From the NCBI GenBank assembly GCA_040269895.1, contig CP158568.1, forward strand, positions 1,178,001 through 1,242,000: a stretch of DNA of 64,000 nt, in the 5' to 3' direction. The translations under genes were made by a program, and so were the position numbers. A model generated the notes under the pieces. That model was given only the letters and a program-made list of their open reading frames with translations. It was not told where the DNA came from and did not search any database. Origin of the DNA: Ancalomicrobiaceae bacterium S20. Its GTDB lineage: Bacteria > Pseudomonadota > Alphaproteobacteria > Rhizobiales > Ancalomicrobiaceae. Of the stretch, positions 45,349 to 56,336 are shown piece by piece. Positions within the stretch are counted from its first letter, which is position 1; every line of letters starts with the position of its first letter.

Positions 45349-47151
45349 TCAATAGCTGACGAACAGCCGTGCCTGGACGTTGAAATCGCCGGCGCGCGTG
45401 TAGGTCGCATCGCTCAGGGCGAAGCCGCCGACCACGCTCGCGGTGAAGCCGCCCTCGATCGTGTAGTCGAGGCCGAGGCCGGCGCCGGCGAGGGAATAGT
45501 CCTTGCGCGGCACCGGGCCGGCGATGCCCTGATAGCCGAATGTCCGGCCCCAGCCGAAATCGAGGAATGCGAAAGGCGAGGCTCGGTCGGTGATCGCGGC
45601 GCCGCCAAAGGCCGACAGGACGGAAAAGGTCGGTGTCCTGAGCTCGTTGCGCCAGACGATACCGGTGTCGACGGAGGCATCGTCGATCGTATAGCCGCGC
45701 GTCGCGTAGAGACCGCCGAGGCCGAGTTGCTCGGTATCCGGCAACGGCTCGCCGGCTGCGGTGCCGGCGATACTGGCGACCCAGTTCCAGCCGGCCGGCA
45801 GCCGTGTCACCCGGTTGATCGCCGCGGTGCCGTAGGCGGTCTCGACGCTGGTCACCCGGCCGCCGCTGTAGGTGCTCCAGCGCGAGCCGGCGTTGCCGCC
45901 GAGCACGCCGCCCGGGTTGGCGATCAGCCGGAGATCGATCGAGGTCGCACCGAGCGCGTCCGTCTTCGAGAACGACCAGCCGGCGAAGAACTCGAACAGG
46001 TCGGCGCTGGCGCCGCCGATGTTGGTGCCGGTGAACCAGCTGTCGCGCGATACGGTCTTGCCGACCGCGCCGACGACGAGATCGCCGGCCTGCAGGCCCG
46101 GCGCGAAATTGGAGATCGCGCTCCGCCAGGTGACCGGGATTTCGAGCGTCTCGTTGGTGAAGGCGAAGCTGCGGTCGAGCCCGTTCTGCCGGCTGGCGAC
46201 CCAGCTCGGCGCGATTTCGAGGCTCTGGCGCGCACCGGTCGAGATCACCAGGCGGCCGGCCTGGCTGTGGTAGTTCGGCTGGTTCGCGCCCGCGCCGATC
46301 GACGCGGGATTGGACCACAGGTTCGGGCTGCCGGTGACCTGATAGGAGACGAAGCTCTCCGGAATGCCCGGCAGCGCCGCGCCGAAGCCGGCGAAGAAAC
46401 GGTCGAATCCAGTCGCGTGGCTGCCGGTGTTGGTCCAGCCGCCGAACACCTGCCAGGGCTTGGCCTGCGCAACTTCGAGCGTCAGGGTGCTGAGGCCGAG
46501 CGCGTCGCCCGGCGCGAACACGCCGTTGACGGTCCGATACGGCTGCCGGTTGAGCCAGGCGAGGTCCTCTTCGAGCGCCTCGGCCGCGATCCGCTCGCCC
46601 TGAGCCGCGCGAACACGGGCCCTGAGCGCGTCCTCGGTACCGGCCGCCGCGCCGGTCGTCTTGACCGCGCCGATGCGGAACTCGACCACGCGCAGCGTGA
46701 CGACGCCGCGCGTCACCTCCTGCGGCGGCACGGTGACCGAAACGAACGGGTAGCCGGCGGTCCGGTAGACCAGCGCGATCGCCGCCTGGATCTCGCCGAT
46801 GCGCTTGCGCGACAGCGGCTTGCCGAGGAAGGGCGCCAGCGCGGGCTCGATCGCGGCGCGGTCGACGGCGCCGATCGCGCCGACCCGGATGCCGGTCGCG
46901 GGCTTCTTCGCCGGCGTTTCGGTCGCGCCGATCAGCGTGATGCCCGAGAGCGAGACGCCGAACGGGGTGTCGTCCTCGGCGCCGGAGAGGTCCTGCGGCC
47001 CGATGACCAGTCGCCCGGTCCCGGCCGCGACCGGCGGCAGATTGCGCTCGACCGGTGGAACGACCTGCGCGAGCGCAGTCCCGCCGATGGCCACGACGCC
47101 GCCGAACAGCAGAGTTCCCAGCACCTTCACGCCGTTTAAAGCCGCCCTCAT
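45349..47151 (-). CDS. TpsB/ShlB-family outer-membrane transporter
   Basis: A 600-residue two-partner secretion translocator. A signal peptide (VLGTLLFGGVVAIGGTALA) is followed by a POTRA-like pair (about residues 75-210, including IGEIQAAIALVYRTAGYPFV and VVTLRVVEFRIG) and a beta-barrel with the L6 motif region GLYATRGYTID. It ends in ARLFVSY, an aromatic C-terminus typical of outer-membrane barrels. It starts 4 bases after the TpsA stop. It would secrete the TpsA exoprotein across the outer membrane. Confidence 0.87.
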   Translation of the reverse strand: MRAALNGVKVLGTLLFGGVVAIGGTALAQVVPPVERNLPPVAAGTGRLVIGPQDLSGAEDDTPFGVSLSGITLIGATETPAKKPATGIRVGAIGAVDRAAIEPALAPFLGKPLSRKRIGEIQAAIALVYRTAGYPFVSVTVPPQEVTRGVVTLRVVEFRIGAVKTTGAAAGTEDALRARVRAAQGERIAAEALEEDLAWLNRQPYRTVNGVFAPGDALGLSTLTLEVAQAKPWQVFGGWTNTGSHATGFDRFFAGFGAALPGIPESFVSYQVTGSPNLWSNPASIGAGANQPNYHSQAGRLVISTGARQSLEIAPSWVASRQNGLDRSFAFTNETLEIPVTWRSAISNFAPGLQAGDLVVGAVGKTVSRDSWFTGTNIGGASADLFEFFAGWSFSKTDALGATSIDLRLIANPGGVLGGNAGSRWSTYSGGRVTSVETAYGTAAINRVTRLPAGWNWVASIAGTAAGEPLPDTEQLGLGGLYATRGYTIDDASVDTGIVWRNELRTPTFSVLSAFGGAAITDRASPFAFLDFGWGRTFGYQGIAGPVPRKDYSLAGAGLGLDYTIEGGFTASVVGGFALSDATYTRAGDFNVQARLFVSY

Positions 47152-47155
47152 CGGT

Positions 47156-50100
47156 TCATGGGCTCCTGAAACTCAGCCACCGGCCGACGGGCAGGTTGTC
47201 TTGCACGGGAAGGAAGGCACAGCGCCCACTCGACGAGGTTCCATCGCACGAACCCGCCCGAGCCGTCGAGGGGGAAGCCGTCGCCGACGGTCCGGGTTGC
47301 CCGGCGCTGGGCGGGTTCGAGCCGGCCGGATTGGACCCGGGCGAGGGGACGCGGCCGGGCAGGCCGAGGAACGCGATCAGGTCGCGTGTGTCGATGGTCG
47401 TGACGATCTGATCGGGCACGTCGGTCTCGACGAAGGTCGGAACGATCGGTCCCGTCGGCGCGGGGGGCGGTGGCGGCGTCGCGACGTCGACCACGGTCAG
47501 CGTGCCCGGCACATAGGTCAGCACGTAGTTCGCCGAGGCGCCGAGGCTCCCCTGCAGGATCGCGTAGCGGCCGGCCGGCGAGCTGCTGTCGGCCGCGGTC
47601 GAAAGGGCGCCCGAGAGCACGTCGCCGGCGGCGAGCCCGCGTCCGCCGATCCGGTAGGTGAGGGCGGGATTGTTCGTGCCCACGACCCGCGTCTTGTCGT
47701 CAGCCGTCACCGTGATCGGCCGCGGCGTGACCCGAAGCGTGCCGCCGACGAAGCTCAGCGTATAATTGGATGAGGCCGCCAGCGTGCCCTGGCCGATCGC
47801 GTAGTCGCCGACCGCCGCCGTCGATGTCGCCCCGGTCGCGAGCGCGCCGGTCAGCGTGTCCGATCCATAGAGACGACCGGTCGAGACGGTGTAGGTCAGC
47901 GTCGGCACGGCATCGCCGTAGACCATCGTGTTTCCGTCCGCGCCGACCGTCAGCGCGGCGCGCCCGATCGTCAGTGTCGCGGGCGTGTAGGTGATGTCGT
48001 AGTTGCCGGAGGTCAGGCCCGAGGCGGTCAGCGCGTAGCTGCCGGCGTTGATCGCGCCCTGCGCGGCGCCGCCGTAGACGAGCGTGCCGCCGAGGCTCGA
48101 GGCCGTGTCGCTGCCGACGAAGCCCGCATAGGAGACGCCGTTGCCGCCGGTATAGGCCGCGCCATCGTAGGTCTTGGAGGCCGCGCCGACGAGCACGCTG
48201 AGCCCGGCGCGCCCGATCGTCAGTGTCGCGGGCGTGTAGGTGATGTCGTAGTTGTTCGAGGTCAGGCCCGAGGCGGTCAGCGCATAGCTGCCGGCATTGA
48301 TCGCCCCCTGCGCGGCGCCGCCGTAGACGAGCGTGCCGCCGAGGCTCGCCGTCGTGTCGCTGCCGACGAAGCCCGCATAGGAGACGCCGTTGCCGCCGGT
48401 ATAGGCCGTGCCGTCATAGGTCTTGGAGGCGCCGTTCACCAGCACGGTGAGGCCGGCCCGGCCGATGGTCAGCGTCGAGGGCGTGTAGGTGATGGTGTAG
48501 TTGTTGGAGGTGAGGCCCGAGGCGGTCAGCGTGTAGCTGCCGGCGTTGACCGCGCCCTGCGCGGCGCCGCCATAGACGAGCGTGCCGCCGAGGCTCGCGG
48601 CCGTGTCGCTGCCGACGAAGCCCGTGTAGGAAACGCCGGCGCCGCCCGCATAGGCGAGCCCGTCGTAGGTCTTCGTCGCCGCGCCCACGGCGACCGCGAG
48701 CCCGACCTTGGCGACCGTCAGGGTTCCGGGCGTGAAGGTGATGTCGTAGCCGAACTGGCTCGAATAGAACCCGGAGAGCCGGAGGCCTGCACCGGAATAG
48801 GTGCCGGCGTCGGCGCTCGATGCGGTGTAGATGGCCGTACCGGAGACGAGCGCCGTCGTGTAGCCGGGCGGGTTGTAGGTCAGCGTGCCGACGCTGGTCG
48901 AGGTCGCCGAGCCGTCGTAATTCTTCGACCCCGCGCCGCCGGTGACCGTCAGGCCGGTCATGAAGTTGCGCAGCAGCGGCGCGGTGAAGCCGTCGTAGAT
49001 GCGCCACGTCGATGCCGTGCCGCCGGTGTCGTCGATCGACCAGCCCGCGCCGGAAAAGAACGACAGGCTGGTCATCTCGGTCGTGGTCCGGCCGGTCACG
49101 CCGGTCGCCGTGCCGGTGCCGACGCCGAGCGTGGTCGCCGACGTGGTCGTGTTCCAGGCGCTCGCCGTGACGGTGCCTGAATTGCTGCCGACGAGGCCGC
49201 CGTAGGTGCCGCCGGAGCTCGGCAGCGCGCCGGTCGCGTAGCTGCTCGCGATCGTGCCGGTGTTGACGCCCACGAGCCCGCCGCCGTTCGCGCCGCCGCT
49301 GATCGCGCCGGTCGCGTAGGTATCGGAGATCGCGGCCGCATTGGAGCCGACGAGGCCGCCTGCGTCGGTATCGGACGCGGCCGTGATCGCGCCGGTCGCG
49401 AAGGAGCGCCCGATCGTGCCGGCGGTCGTCCGGCCGACGAGACCGCCGGCGCTGACGCCGGCCGCTCCCGCCGTAACGGCGCCCTGCGCATAGGACGTGG
49501 TGATGGTGCCGGCATTGGAGCCGACCAGACCGCCGACCGTGGTGTTCGCGATCACCGTCAGCGCTGTGGCCGTGGACGACGAGCCGGTGATCGAGCCGGT
49601 GTTGGTCCCGACCAGGCCGCCGACGCCGCCCGCGCCGGCGGCGCCGCTGTTGCGGGCCGAGCCCGAGGTCACGACGTTGGTGATCGTGCCCGCGTTGGTG
49701 CCGGCGAGCACGCCGGCGTGGAGGCCGCGGACCGATCCCGAGATCGTCAGGTCGTGCACGGTGCCGGCGGCGCCGATCACGCCGAACAGGCCGGCGGCGA
49801 TCGTCGGCTGCCCGACTGCGAGATTGCTGATCGTGTGACCGGCTCCGTCGAGGCTTCCCGTGAACGCCGTCGTCGTGTTGCCGATGGGCACGAAGCCGTT
49901 GTTGGTGGTCCAGGCACCGGTTGCCGTGGCGTCGATATCGTTCGCGAGCACGAAACGCTGCGAGGTGAGGCCGGTCGAGCCGATGCCCTGAAGTCCGTAG
50001 ACGTCGGCGATGCGGTACGGCGTCGCCACCGACCCGTCGCCGCCGAGCACGCGCAGGAATGTCGCGCCGGCGCTGATCGAGAAGTCGGTCGGCGTGAACG

Positions 50101-53100
50101 TCGGCAGCGAGGCGGCGATCTGGCGCCAGGTGCCGCCGGCCAGCCGGAACGTGCCGACGTTGATCGTGCTCGATGTCGTCGCGGTACCCGCGGCCGAGAC
50201 GATCAGCGTGCCGCCGGAGCTCGTTACCGCGCCGCCGAGGCTCATGTCGCCGCTGTTCGTGGTCGAAAGCGTCAGCACCGAGACGCCCGACAGGCTGACA
50301 GCATCGGCGATGCTGAGCAGCCCCGCCGCCGAGGCGGTCAGCGAGGCCGAGACGGTGAACGTGCCGCCGCTGTCGAGTGAGAGCGCACCGGACGAGCCGA
50401 TGTTGGCGTTCAGCGTGTAGTTGCCGGTCGTGTTCAGATAGACGCCGTAGCCCGCTGTGGTGGTCAGCGGTGCGAAGGTCGACGACGACAGGAACGACAG
50501 ATCGGTATCGGCGTAGGCGCCGCGGGCTGCGAGATAATTCGTCCGCGTCGCGGTCAGCGTCGACTGGCCGGTGATCAGGTGGGCCGCGGTGCCGTAGATG
50601 GCGACGTTCTGGATGCCGTTGGTGCCGGCGACGTCCGAGAAGGCCGCGCCCTTGGTGGAGCCGTTGTCGAGATAGGCGAGGGCGCCGGTCACGGCGAGTT
50701 TCGAGGCGTCGGCGAGGATGTAGTAGTAGCCGTTGTCACCGGTCACCGCGCTGCCGATCGCGACGCCGCCCGACACCGCCGTCACCGCCTTCGCCGATAG
50801 AACGGTCGAGCCGGCGTCGCTGTAGGCCACGCCCGAAACGGCGATCGGCGTGGTCGAATAGCGCCAGCCGAAATAGGGGTAGAGGTTCGCACCCGTCCCC
50901 CAGATCGAGGACGAGAAGCCGGCCGGCAGCGATCCCTGCAACTGGGCCGTCGTGCGCGCGGTGACACTGCCCGATCCGCCGGCCATGCCGCCCGACTGGC
51001 CGCTGGTCTGCGTGTCCCAATAGACGTTCGTCAGTGCCGCGGCGTTGTTGTTGTTGTAGCCGGCGAAGCCGCCGAGCTGCGCAGGCCCCGTCACATAGCC
51101 GGTCGAATAGGCGTTCGTGATGGTGCCGTTGACGAAGTTCACGCCGACGAAGCCGCCGATGTTGCTCGCCGTGCCGGTGCCGATCGCCGGACCGGTGGCA
51201 TAGGAATCGGTGATGGTCCCTTCGTTGTGCCCGACGAAGCCGCCGACAGGCCCGGAGGCGCCGGTCACTATACCCGTGGCATAGGAGCGGGAGATCGTGC
51301 CGCCGTTGCCGGAGTAGCCGTTCGCACCGACGAGGCCGCCGATATAGCCGTTGCCGGCGCTCGTATTGGTCCCCGTCACATTGCCGGTCGCATAGGACTG
51401 CGTGACGCTGCCGGCGTTGACCAGGAAGCCGACAAGGCCGCCGACCTGGTATCCGGCGCCCGTCACGTTTCCACTCGCGGACGAGCTGCTCACGCTGCCG
51501 CCGTCCACCGTGCCGATGAGGCCGCCGCTGTTGACCTCGCCCGCGCTCACGCCGCTCACCGTAGCGCTGGCGGAGGCGGCGGACACGGAGCCGCCCAGCA
51601 TGTAGCCGATCAGTGGCCCGACGCCGTCGTTGCCGGTGATGCTGCCGCCCAAAAGCGTGACGTTGGCGATCGTCGCGCCGTTCGTAAAGCCGAACAGGCC
51701 GACATAATTGGTGGCGCCACGGGTGATGGTGAGGCCGGTGATCGTATGATTCTGGCCGTCGAAGCTGCCGGTGAACTTGGTTGAAGTGTCGCCGACCGGC
51801 ACGAAGCCGGACGCGCCCCAGAGGCCGCTGTAATAGCCGCCGCTCCCCACGGCGAGCGCGCTCGTCAGGTCGACGTTGGCGCCGAGCTTGTAGCTGCCCG
51901 CGAGGTTCTGCGACATGAGCTGCAGTGCCGCCGGCGTCGCGATCACCGTCGAATACTCGTTGCGCAGCATGGGGCGGGTCTCGCCCGCGATCATCACCCA
52001 GGTGTTGGTGAAATCGAAGCCGCTGTAGGTGGACTGCGTGCGCGGGGCGGCCGACACGTCGACGGCCGTACCGGTGATGGTCGAGCCGGCGGTGTTGCCG
52101 CCAGCAGACGACCGTCCCGTCGCGTTGGCGTCCCAATAGGCATTGGTGAACGTGATGGAACTGGGACTTGCCGCATCGTCGGCGCCGATCAGGCCGCCCG
52201 AGCTCGCGCTCGCTCCGGTCACCTGGCCGGAGGCGTAGACGTTGGATAATGTGAGCGGCGTCGCGCTGAAGACCTCTCCGACGAGCCCGCCGGCATCCGC
52301 CGCCGCTGTCACGGCACCGGTTGCGTAGGAGTCCGATATCGTGCCGCTGTAGAGAATCCGGCCGGCGAGCCCGCCGGCTCCGTTGGCCGTGGCCGTCACG
52401 GACGCCGACGAGGAGGATTTCGACAGGGTCGTATCCACGAGCCAGCCGGTGATGCCGCCCGTCTCCTGCGTTGCGGAGATGGCGCCGGTGACATGGATGT
52501 TGGTCAATGCGGATGTGTCGGACCAGCCGGCGAGGCCGCCGACGCGGGCCGCGCCGGTGATCGAGACGTTGGACAGCGTGACGTCGCGCAAGGTGGCGGC
52601 GTTCGCGTAACCGAAAAGCCCGATGATCGAAGTGCTCGGCCGATTGATGGTCAAGCCGTCGATGAAATGGCCGAGCCCCGTGAAGGTGCCGGTGAACGCC
52701 GTGCTCGAGTCGCCGATCGGCACGAACCCGGCGCCACTGTTCCAGCCGGCGGTCGCCGACGCGTCGATATCGTTGCCGAGAGCGTATCTGCCGGCGGTGC
52801 TCATGGCCTGCAGGCCGGTCAGGTCGTGCACGAGCGTGTAGGACGCGCCGCCGATCGAGAGTGTGGCGCCGCTGTCCGGCAAGGAGACGCGCGCGCCGTC
52901 GATCAGGCTGTAGCTGCCGCCGAAGGCGAGGCTGACCGCGGCATTGGCGCCGCTCCGTGTGACGTCCTTGCCGATCTTCAGATCGCCGGCGGCGGACAAG
53001 GTCAGGCTCGAGCCGGAATGCGCGTCGGCCAGCGCGCCGCTGATGGTGAGATCGCCCGACGAGGTGGTGAGCGACAGCGTGCCGTTGCTGGTGATGGCGC

Positions 53101-55004
53101 CCGAGACCGTCAGGGACTGCCCGTTGGTGAAGGCAAACGATCCGGCCGCGCTCGACGCGCCGAGCGTCCCGATCAGGTTGCCCGTGTTGGTCAGCGCGAC
53201 CGAGCCGCCGTTGGCGGCCGTCACGGTCAGCGTTCCCGCGCGGATCGCGGTGCCGCCGGCCTGGTTGATGCCGCCGGATCCGGCGCTCAGGATCAGGCCG
53301 CTCGCCGCGTTGCTGCCGGTGAGATTGGCGTTGACGAAGACGCCGCCCGTGGATGCGTCCGCGAGCAGCGACAGCGTCGTCGCCGCGCTCCACGACACCG
53401 CGGCACTCACGGTGATGTTGCCGGCTTCCGTCCCAGCGCCGTTGGTGGTGATGGCGACGTTGCTGGACGCGAGGTAGGAGGCGAGCGTCGTATTGTTGAT
53501 GTTGGCGCCGCTGGCAGTTGGAGCGACCCGCCACGGGTCGCCCGAAACGTCGACCTGGACATTGCTGCTTCCCGACGACGAGATGGTGACGTCGTAGGGG
53601 TCGATGAGCCAGAGGCCGGTCTTCCCTTGCGCCGAGAGCGTCGAGATCGAGACAGTGTCGCCGAGGACCAGATTGTGGCCGGAGGTCTCGACCGTGCCGC
53701 CCGCCGCGGTCCCGGTCGCCGTCGCCGAAATGTTGCCCGCAAAGATCGTCGTGCGGTCCGACCAGACCACGGCGCGCCCGCCGGCGCCGGCCGTGCCATC
53801 GACCAGGATGCGGGCGCCGGCGTCGACCACGGTGTTCGTCGCGGTCGCGACGGTCTCGGCGAGGAACTTCGAGGTCGGATCGTAGCCGCCACGATAGTCG
53901 CCGCCGACCAGCACCGTGCCGCCGCTCGTGCCGCGCGCGTCGATCCGGGCGGTCGAGGCCAGCGACACCTCGCGGCCGGTCACGACCACCGTGCCGCCGG
54001 CATCGCCCTTGCCCCGGGCCGATATCTTACCCGAGACCTTCACGGTGCCGCCGGAGACCCTGATGTCGCCACCCCGGGCCTTGCCGCCGGCCGCGGTCGC
54101 GCGCGCCGAGACCTTCTGGGCCACCGTGACGGTGCCGCCGTCGCCGGCGGTCAGGAAGATCCGGCCGCCCCTGTTGGCGACGCCGGTCGCCTTGGTCAGG
54201 CTCGCGGTGTTGCCGGCGAGCGCATAGACGTTGCCGCCATTGGCCTTGAGCTCGGCCTCGGCCGCCTTGATCACGCCGGAGGTCTTCGCCTCGGTATCGG
54301 CGCCGCCGACCTTGACCACGAACTTGCCGTCGGAGAGCGCCGTCGCGGACCAGGACCTCATAGCCCGCCGCGAGGCCGACCGTGCCGTTCGGCGCCGTGA
54401 TGGTGCCGGCATTCTCGACCCTGCGCGCGATCAGCGCGACGTCGCCGCCGAGGGAACCGATCGTGCCGTAATTGGTGACGCTCGCGGTGCTGGTGCCCTT
54501 GAAGGTCATGGCGCCGCCGGCCTTGAAGGCCGCGTCGCTGACGTCGTGGGTCGAGGCGACGAAGCTGCCGCCGGTCGTGACGGTGCCGCCCGGCCCAACG
54601 GTGATGCCGTTCGGATTGACCAGATAGACGCTGCCCGACGCGGTCAGCGACCCGTCGATCTGCGAGGCCGAGAGGCCGGTGACGCGGTTCAGCGTGGCGC
54701 CCGAACCGTTTTCGAATCGGACCGTGCCGCCGGCGCCGACCGAGAATCCGCCCCAGGTGATGATCGCGGTCGGGGAGGACTGGGTGATGACCGTGCTCGC
54801 CGCCGAGGGCGTCGCGATCGCCGCCGTACCCGAAACGACGCTGCCCGCGGTCGGCATGACGGCGGGCGCGGTGGTCGGCAGCGCCTGGCCGATCGCGGCG
54901 ACCGGCAACGCGATGAAACCGAGCGCAGTGCCCGACAGCAGAACGAGCGCTCGCTGCCGGACGACACCCTGTTTCGAACCGTTTCGAAGCGCGCGACCGT
55001 CCAT
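47156..55004 (-). pseudogene. TpsA filamentous-haemagglutinin-like exoprotein, one frameshift near the N-terminus
   Basis: Begins with a signal peptide (ALVLLSGTALGFIALPVAA) and a TPS domain (ITWGGFSVGAGGTVRFENGS, VYLVNPNGITVGPGG). Around nt 54335-54350 the frame changes after LAAGYEVLVRD; the continuation LSDGKFVVKVGGADTEAK is one frame away and runs 2.4 kaa to 47156. The span is 3n+1, fitting one extra base. The downstream region has many GLUG repeats (GGLVGSNAGTITTSYAQGAV type), YWD-type blocks, and three near-identical YDG/MBG modules near the C-terminus. There is no homopolymer at the shift, so phase variation is unlikely; recent mutation or sequencing error is likelier. It is a secreted adhesin if repaired (about 2615 residues). 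Confidence 0.83.
47957..48703 (-). repeat. Three 249-base tandem repeats encoding YDG/MBG modules
   Basis: Each unit encodes 83 residues containing SKTYDGTAYTGGNGVSYAGF, LGGTLVYGGAAQGAINAGSY and YDITYTPATLTIGRA. Units at about 47957-48205 and 48206-48454 are nearly identical in DNA; 48455-48703 is slightly more diverged. The spacing of 249 bases was checked at the shared GGCGCGCCCG. Such repeats can expand or contract by recombination, changing adhesin length. More diverged MBG-like domains follow toward the C-terminus. Confidence 0.8.
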
Positions 55005-55321
55005 TCACACTCCCCCCATCCATGCGACATAGCGCAACTCAGGGCGGTCGTGGGAGATGCTTTTTGTCACGATCGGCAACTCGGCCGGTGAGCGTGACAT
55101 TCCTGCGTCGGTCCGCCCAGTGGACCGTAACAAGATGGTTCCGTAAGGGAAATTCCGCTCGGCGCCCAATGATCGCCGTTCTCGCCCATCTTGGGAACCT
55201 GACAGGGACAGCAAGTATTGGTTGTGGTTGCTCCGGTGCGGTCGCTCGGCGGACGGATGCCCTGGAGAAAGGTCGCGCGGAACAGCGCGCATCGTATTGC
55301 GGGGCTCGCCGCGACACGGGA

Positions 55322-55347
55322 AAAGGCCTGTCGACGGACAGGCCTTT
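55322..55347 (-). terminator. Rho-independent-type hairpin in the gap between the FAH gene and TpsA
   Basis: Perfect 11-base stem AAAGGCCTGTC / GACAGGCCTTT with a 4-base loop, flanked by an A run that reads as TTTT on the minus strand. It sits 82 bases past the FAH-family stop and well upstream of TpsA, so it should end the aromatic-catabolism operon. The rest of 55005-55429 has no gene; it presumably also holds the TpsA promoter, which I could not pinpoint. Confidence 0.75.
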
Positions 55348-55429
55348 CCGCATGACCCGATGTCTCGGTTATCCCGCCGCTGTCGCCTTGGCTCGGACCG
55401 CTCCGGCAGCCGCAGCGCCGCGCGGCACC

Positions 55430-56269
55430 TCAGAGCGCTTCGTCGCGGATGCCGTTGCGCAGGATGCCGATGCCGTCGCATTCGACTTCCACGGTGTCGC
55501 CGGGCTTCAGCCACAGCGGCGGGGTGCGCTTGGCGCCGACGCCGCCGGGCGTGCCGGTCGCGATCACGTCGCCCGGCTCGAGGCGGGTGAAGGACGAGCA
55601 GTATTCGATGATCCGGGGCACGTCGAAGATCATCTGTTCGAGCAGCGCGTCCTGCACGACCGCGCCGTTGACGCGCGTCTGCAGGCGCTGCGGCCCGAGT
55701 GCGCCGAATTCGTCGGGTGTCACCAGCCAGGGCCCGAACGCACCGGTGTCCGGAAAATTCTTGCCCGGGATGAACTGGTGGGTGTGACGCTGGAAGTCGC
55801 GGATGCTGCCGTCGTTGTAGAGCGAGTAGCCTGCGACGTGGGCGTAGGCGTCGGCGCGCGAGATGTAGCGGCCGGCCTTGCCGATCACGACGACCAGCTC
55901 GCCCTCGTAGTCGAGGTCGCTCGACACCTTGGGGCGGACGATGTCGGCGAGGTGGCCGGTCTGGCTGTTGGCGTAGCGCGCGAAGATGGTCGGGTTCTCG
56001 ACCTCGGTGCGGCCGGTCTCCTTGCGGTGCATCTCGTAATTGAGGCCCACGCACAGGATCTTGTCCGGGTTCGGCACCACGGGCAGGAACGTCACGGAGG
56101 CGATCGGATGACGCGGGGCACCCGCGGCGGCGGTCGCGGCGGCGGCGAGCCGCCCGGTCGCGATCGCGGTCTTCAGGTCGGTGGCGAGACCGCCGAGATC
56201 GACGACGTCGGCGCCGTCGACGAGGCCCCAGCTGGCCGTCCCGCCGACGGCGAAGGTCATGAACTTCAT
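55430..56269 (-). CDS. Fumarylacetoacetate hydrolase-family protein
   Basis: A 279-residue FAH-fold enzyme: NPDKILCVGLNYEMHRKET, PTIFARYANSQTG, metal-binding LDYEGELVVVIGKAGR, YSLYNDGSIRDFQ, and PGDVIATGTPGGVGAKRTPP. The Glu-x-Glu and Asp ligand positions for a divalent metal are present. Family members hydrolyse or decarboxylate ring-fission products. It is the last gene of the aromatic operon, 67 bases after the hydroxylase. It probably acts on the meta-cleavage product or a downstream oxo-acid. Confidence 0.86.
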   Translation of the reverse strand: MKFMTFAVGGTASWGLVDGADVVDLGGLATDLKTAIATGRLAAAATAAAGAPRHPIASVTFLPVVPNPDKILCVGLNYEMHRKETGRTEVENPTIFARYANSQTGHLADIVRPKVSSDLDYEGELVVVIGKAGRYISRADAYAHVAGYSLYNDGSIRDFQRHTHQFIPGKNFPDTGAFGPWLVTPDEFGALGPQRLQTRVNGAVVQDALLEQMIFDVPRIIEYCSSFTRLEPGDVIATGTPGGVGAKRTPPLWLKPGDTVEVECDGIGILRNGIRDEAL

Positions 56270-56336
56270 GGGCAGAGTCCTTTCGGGCGGAGCGCCGGTG
56301 GCGCACCGATGGTGCAGAGGGAGGGAAGGGCGAGCC

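Noticed and set aside
44789-45355. Plus-strand open frame of 188 codons in the gap before TpsB
   Set aside because: No Shine-Dalgarno, no family resemblance and erratic composition; it runs into the TpsB coding region.
47957-48703. CRISPR-like array
   Set aside because: The regular repeats are 249 bases, in frame, and encode YDG/MBG protein modules with no spacers.
54335-54350. Phase-variable switch of TpsA
   Set aside because: There is no homopolymer or short tandem repeat at the frameshift, so slipped-strand switching is not supported.
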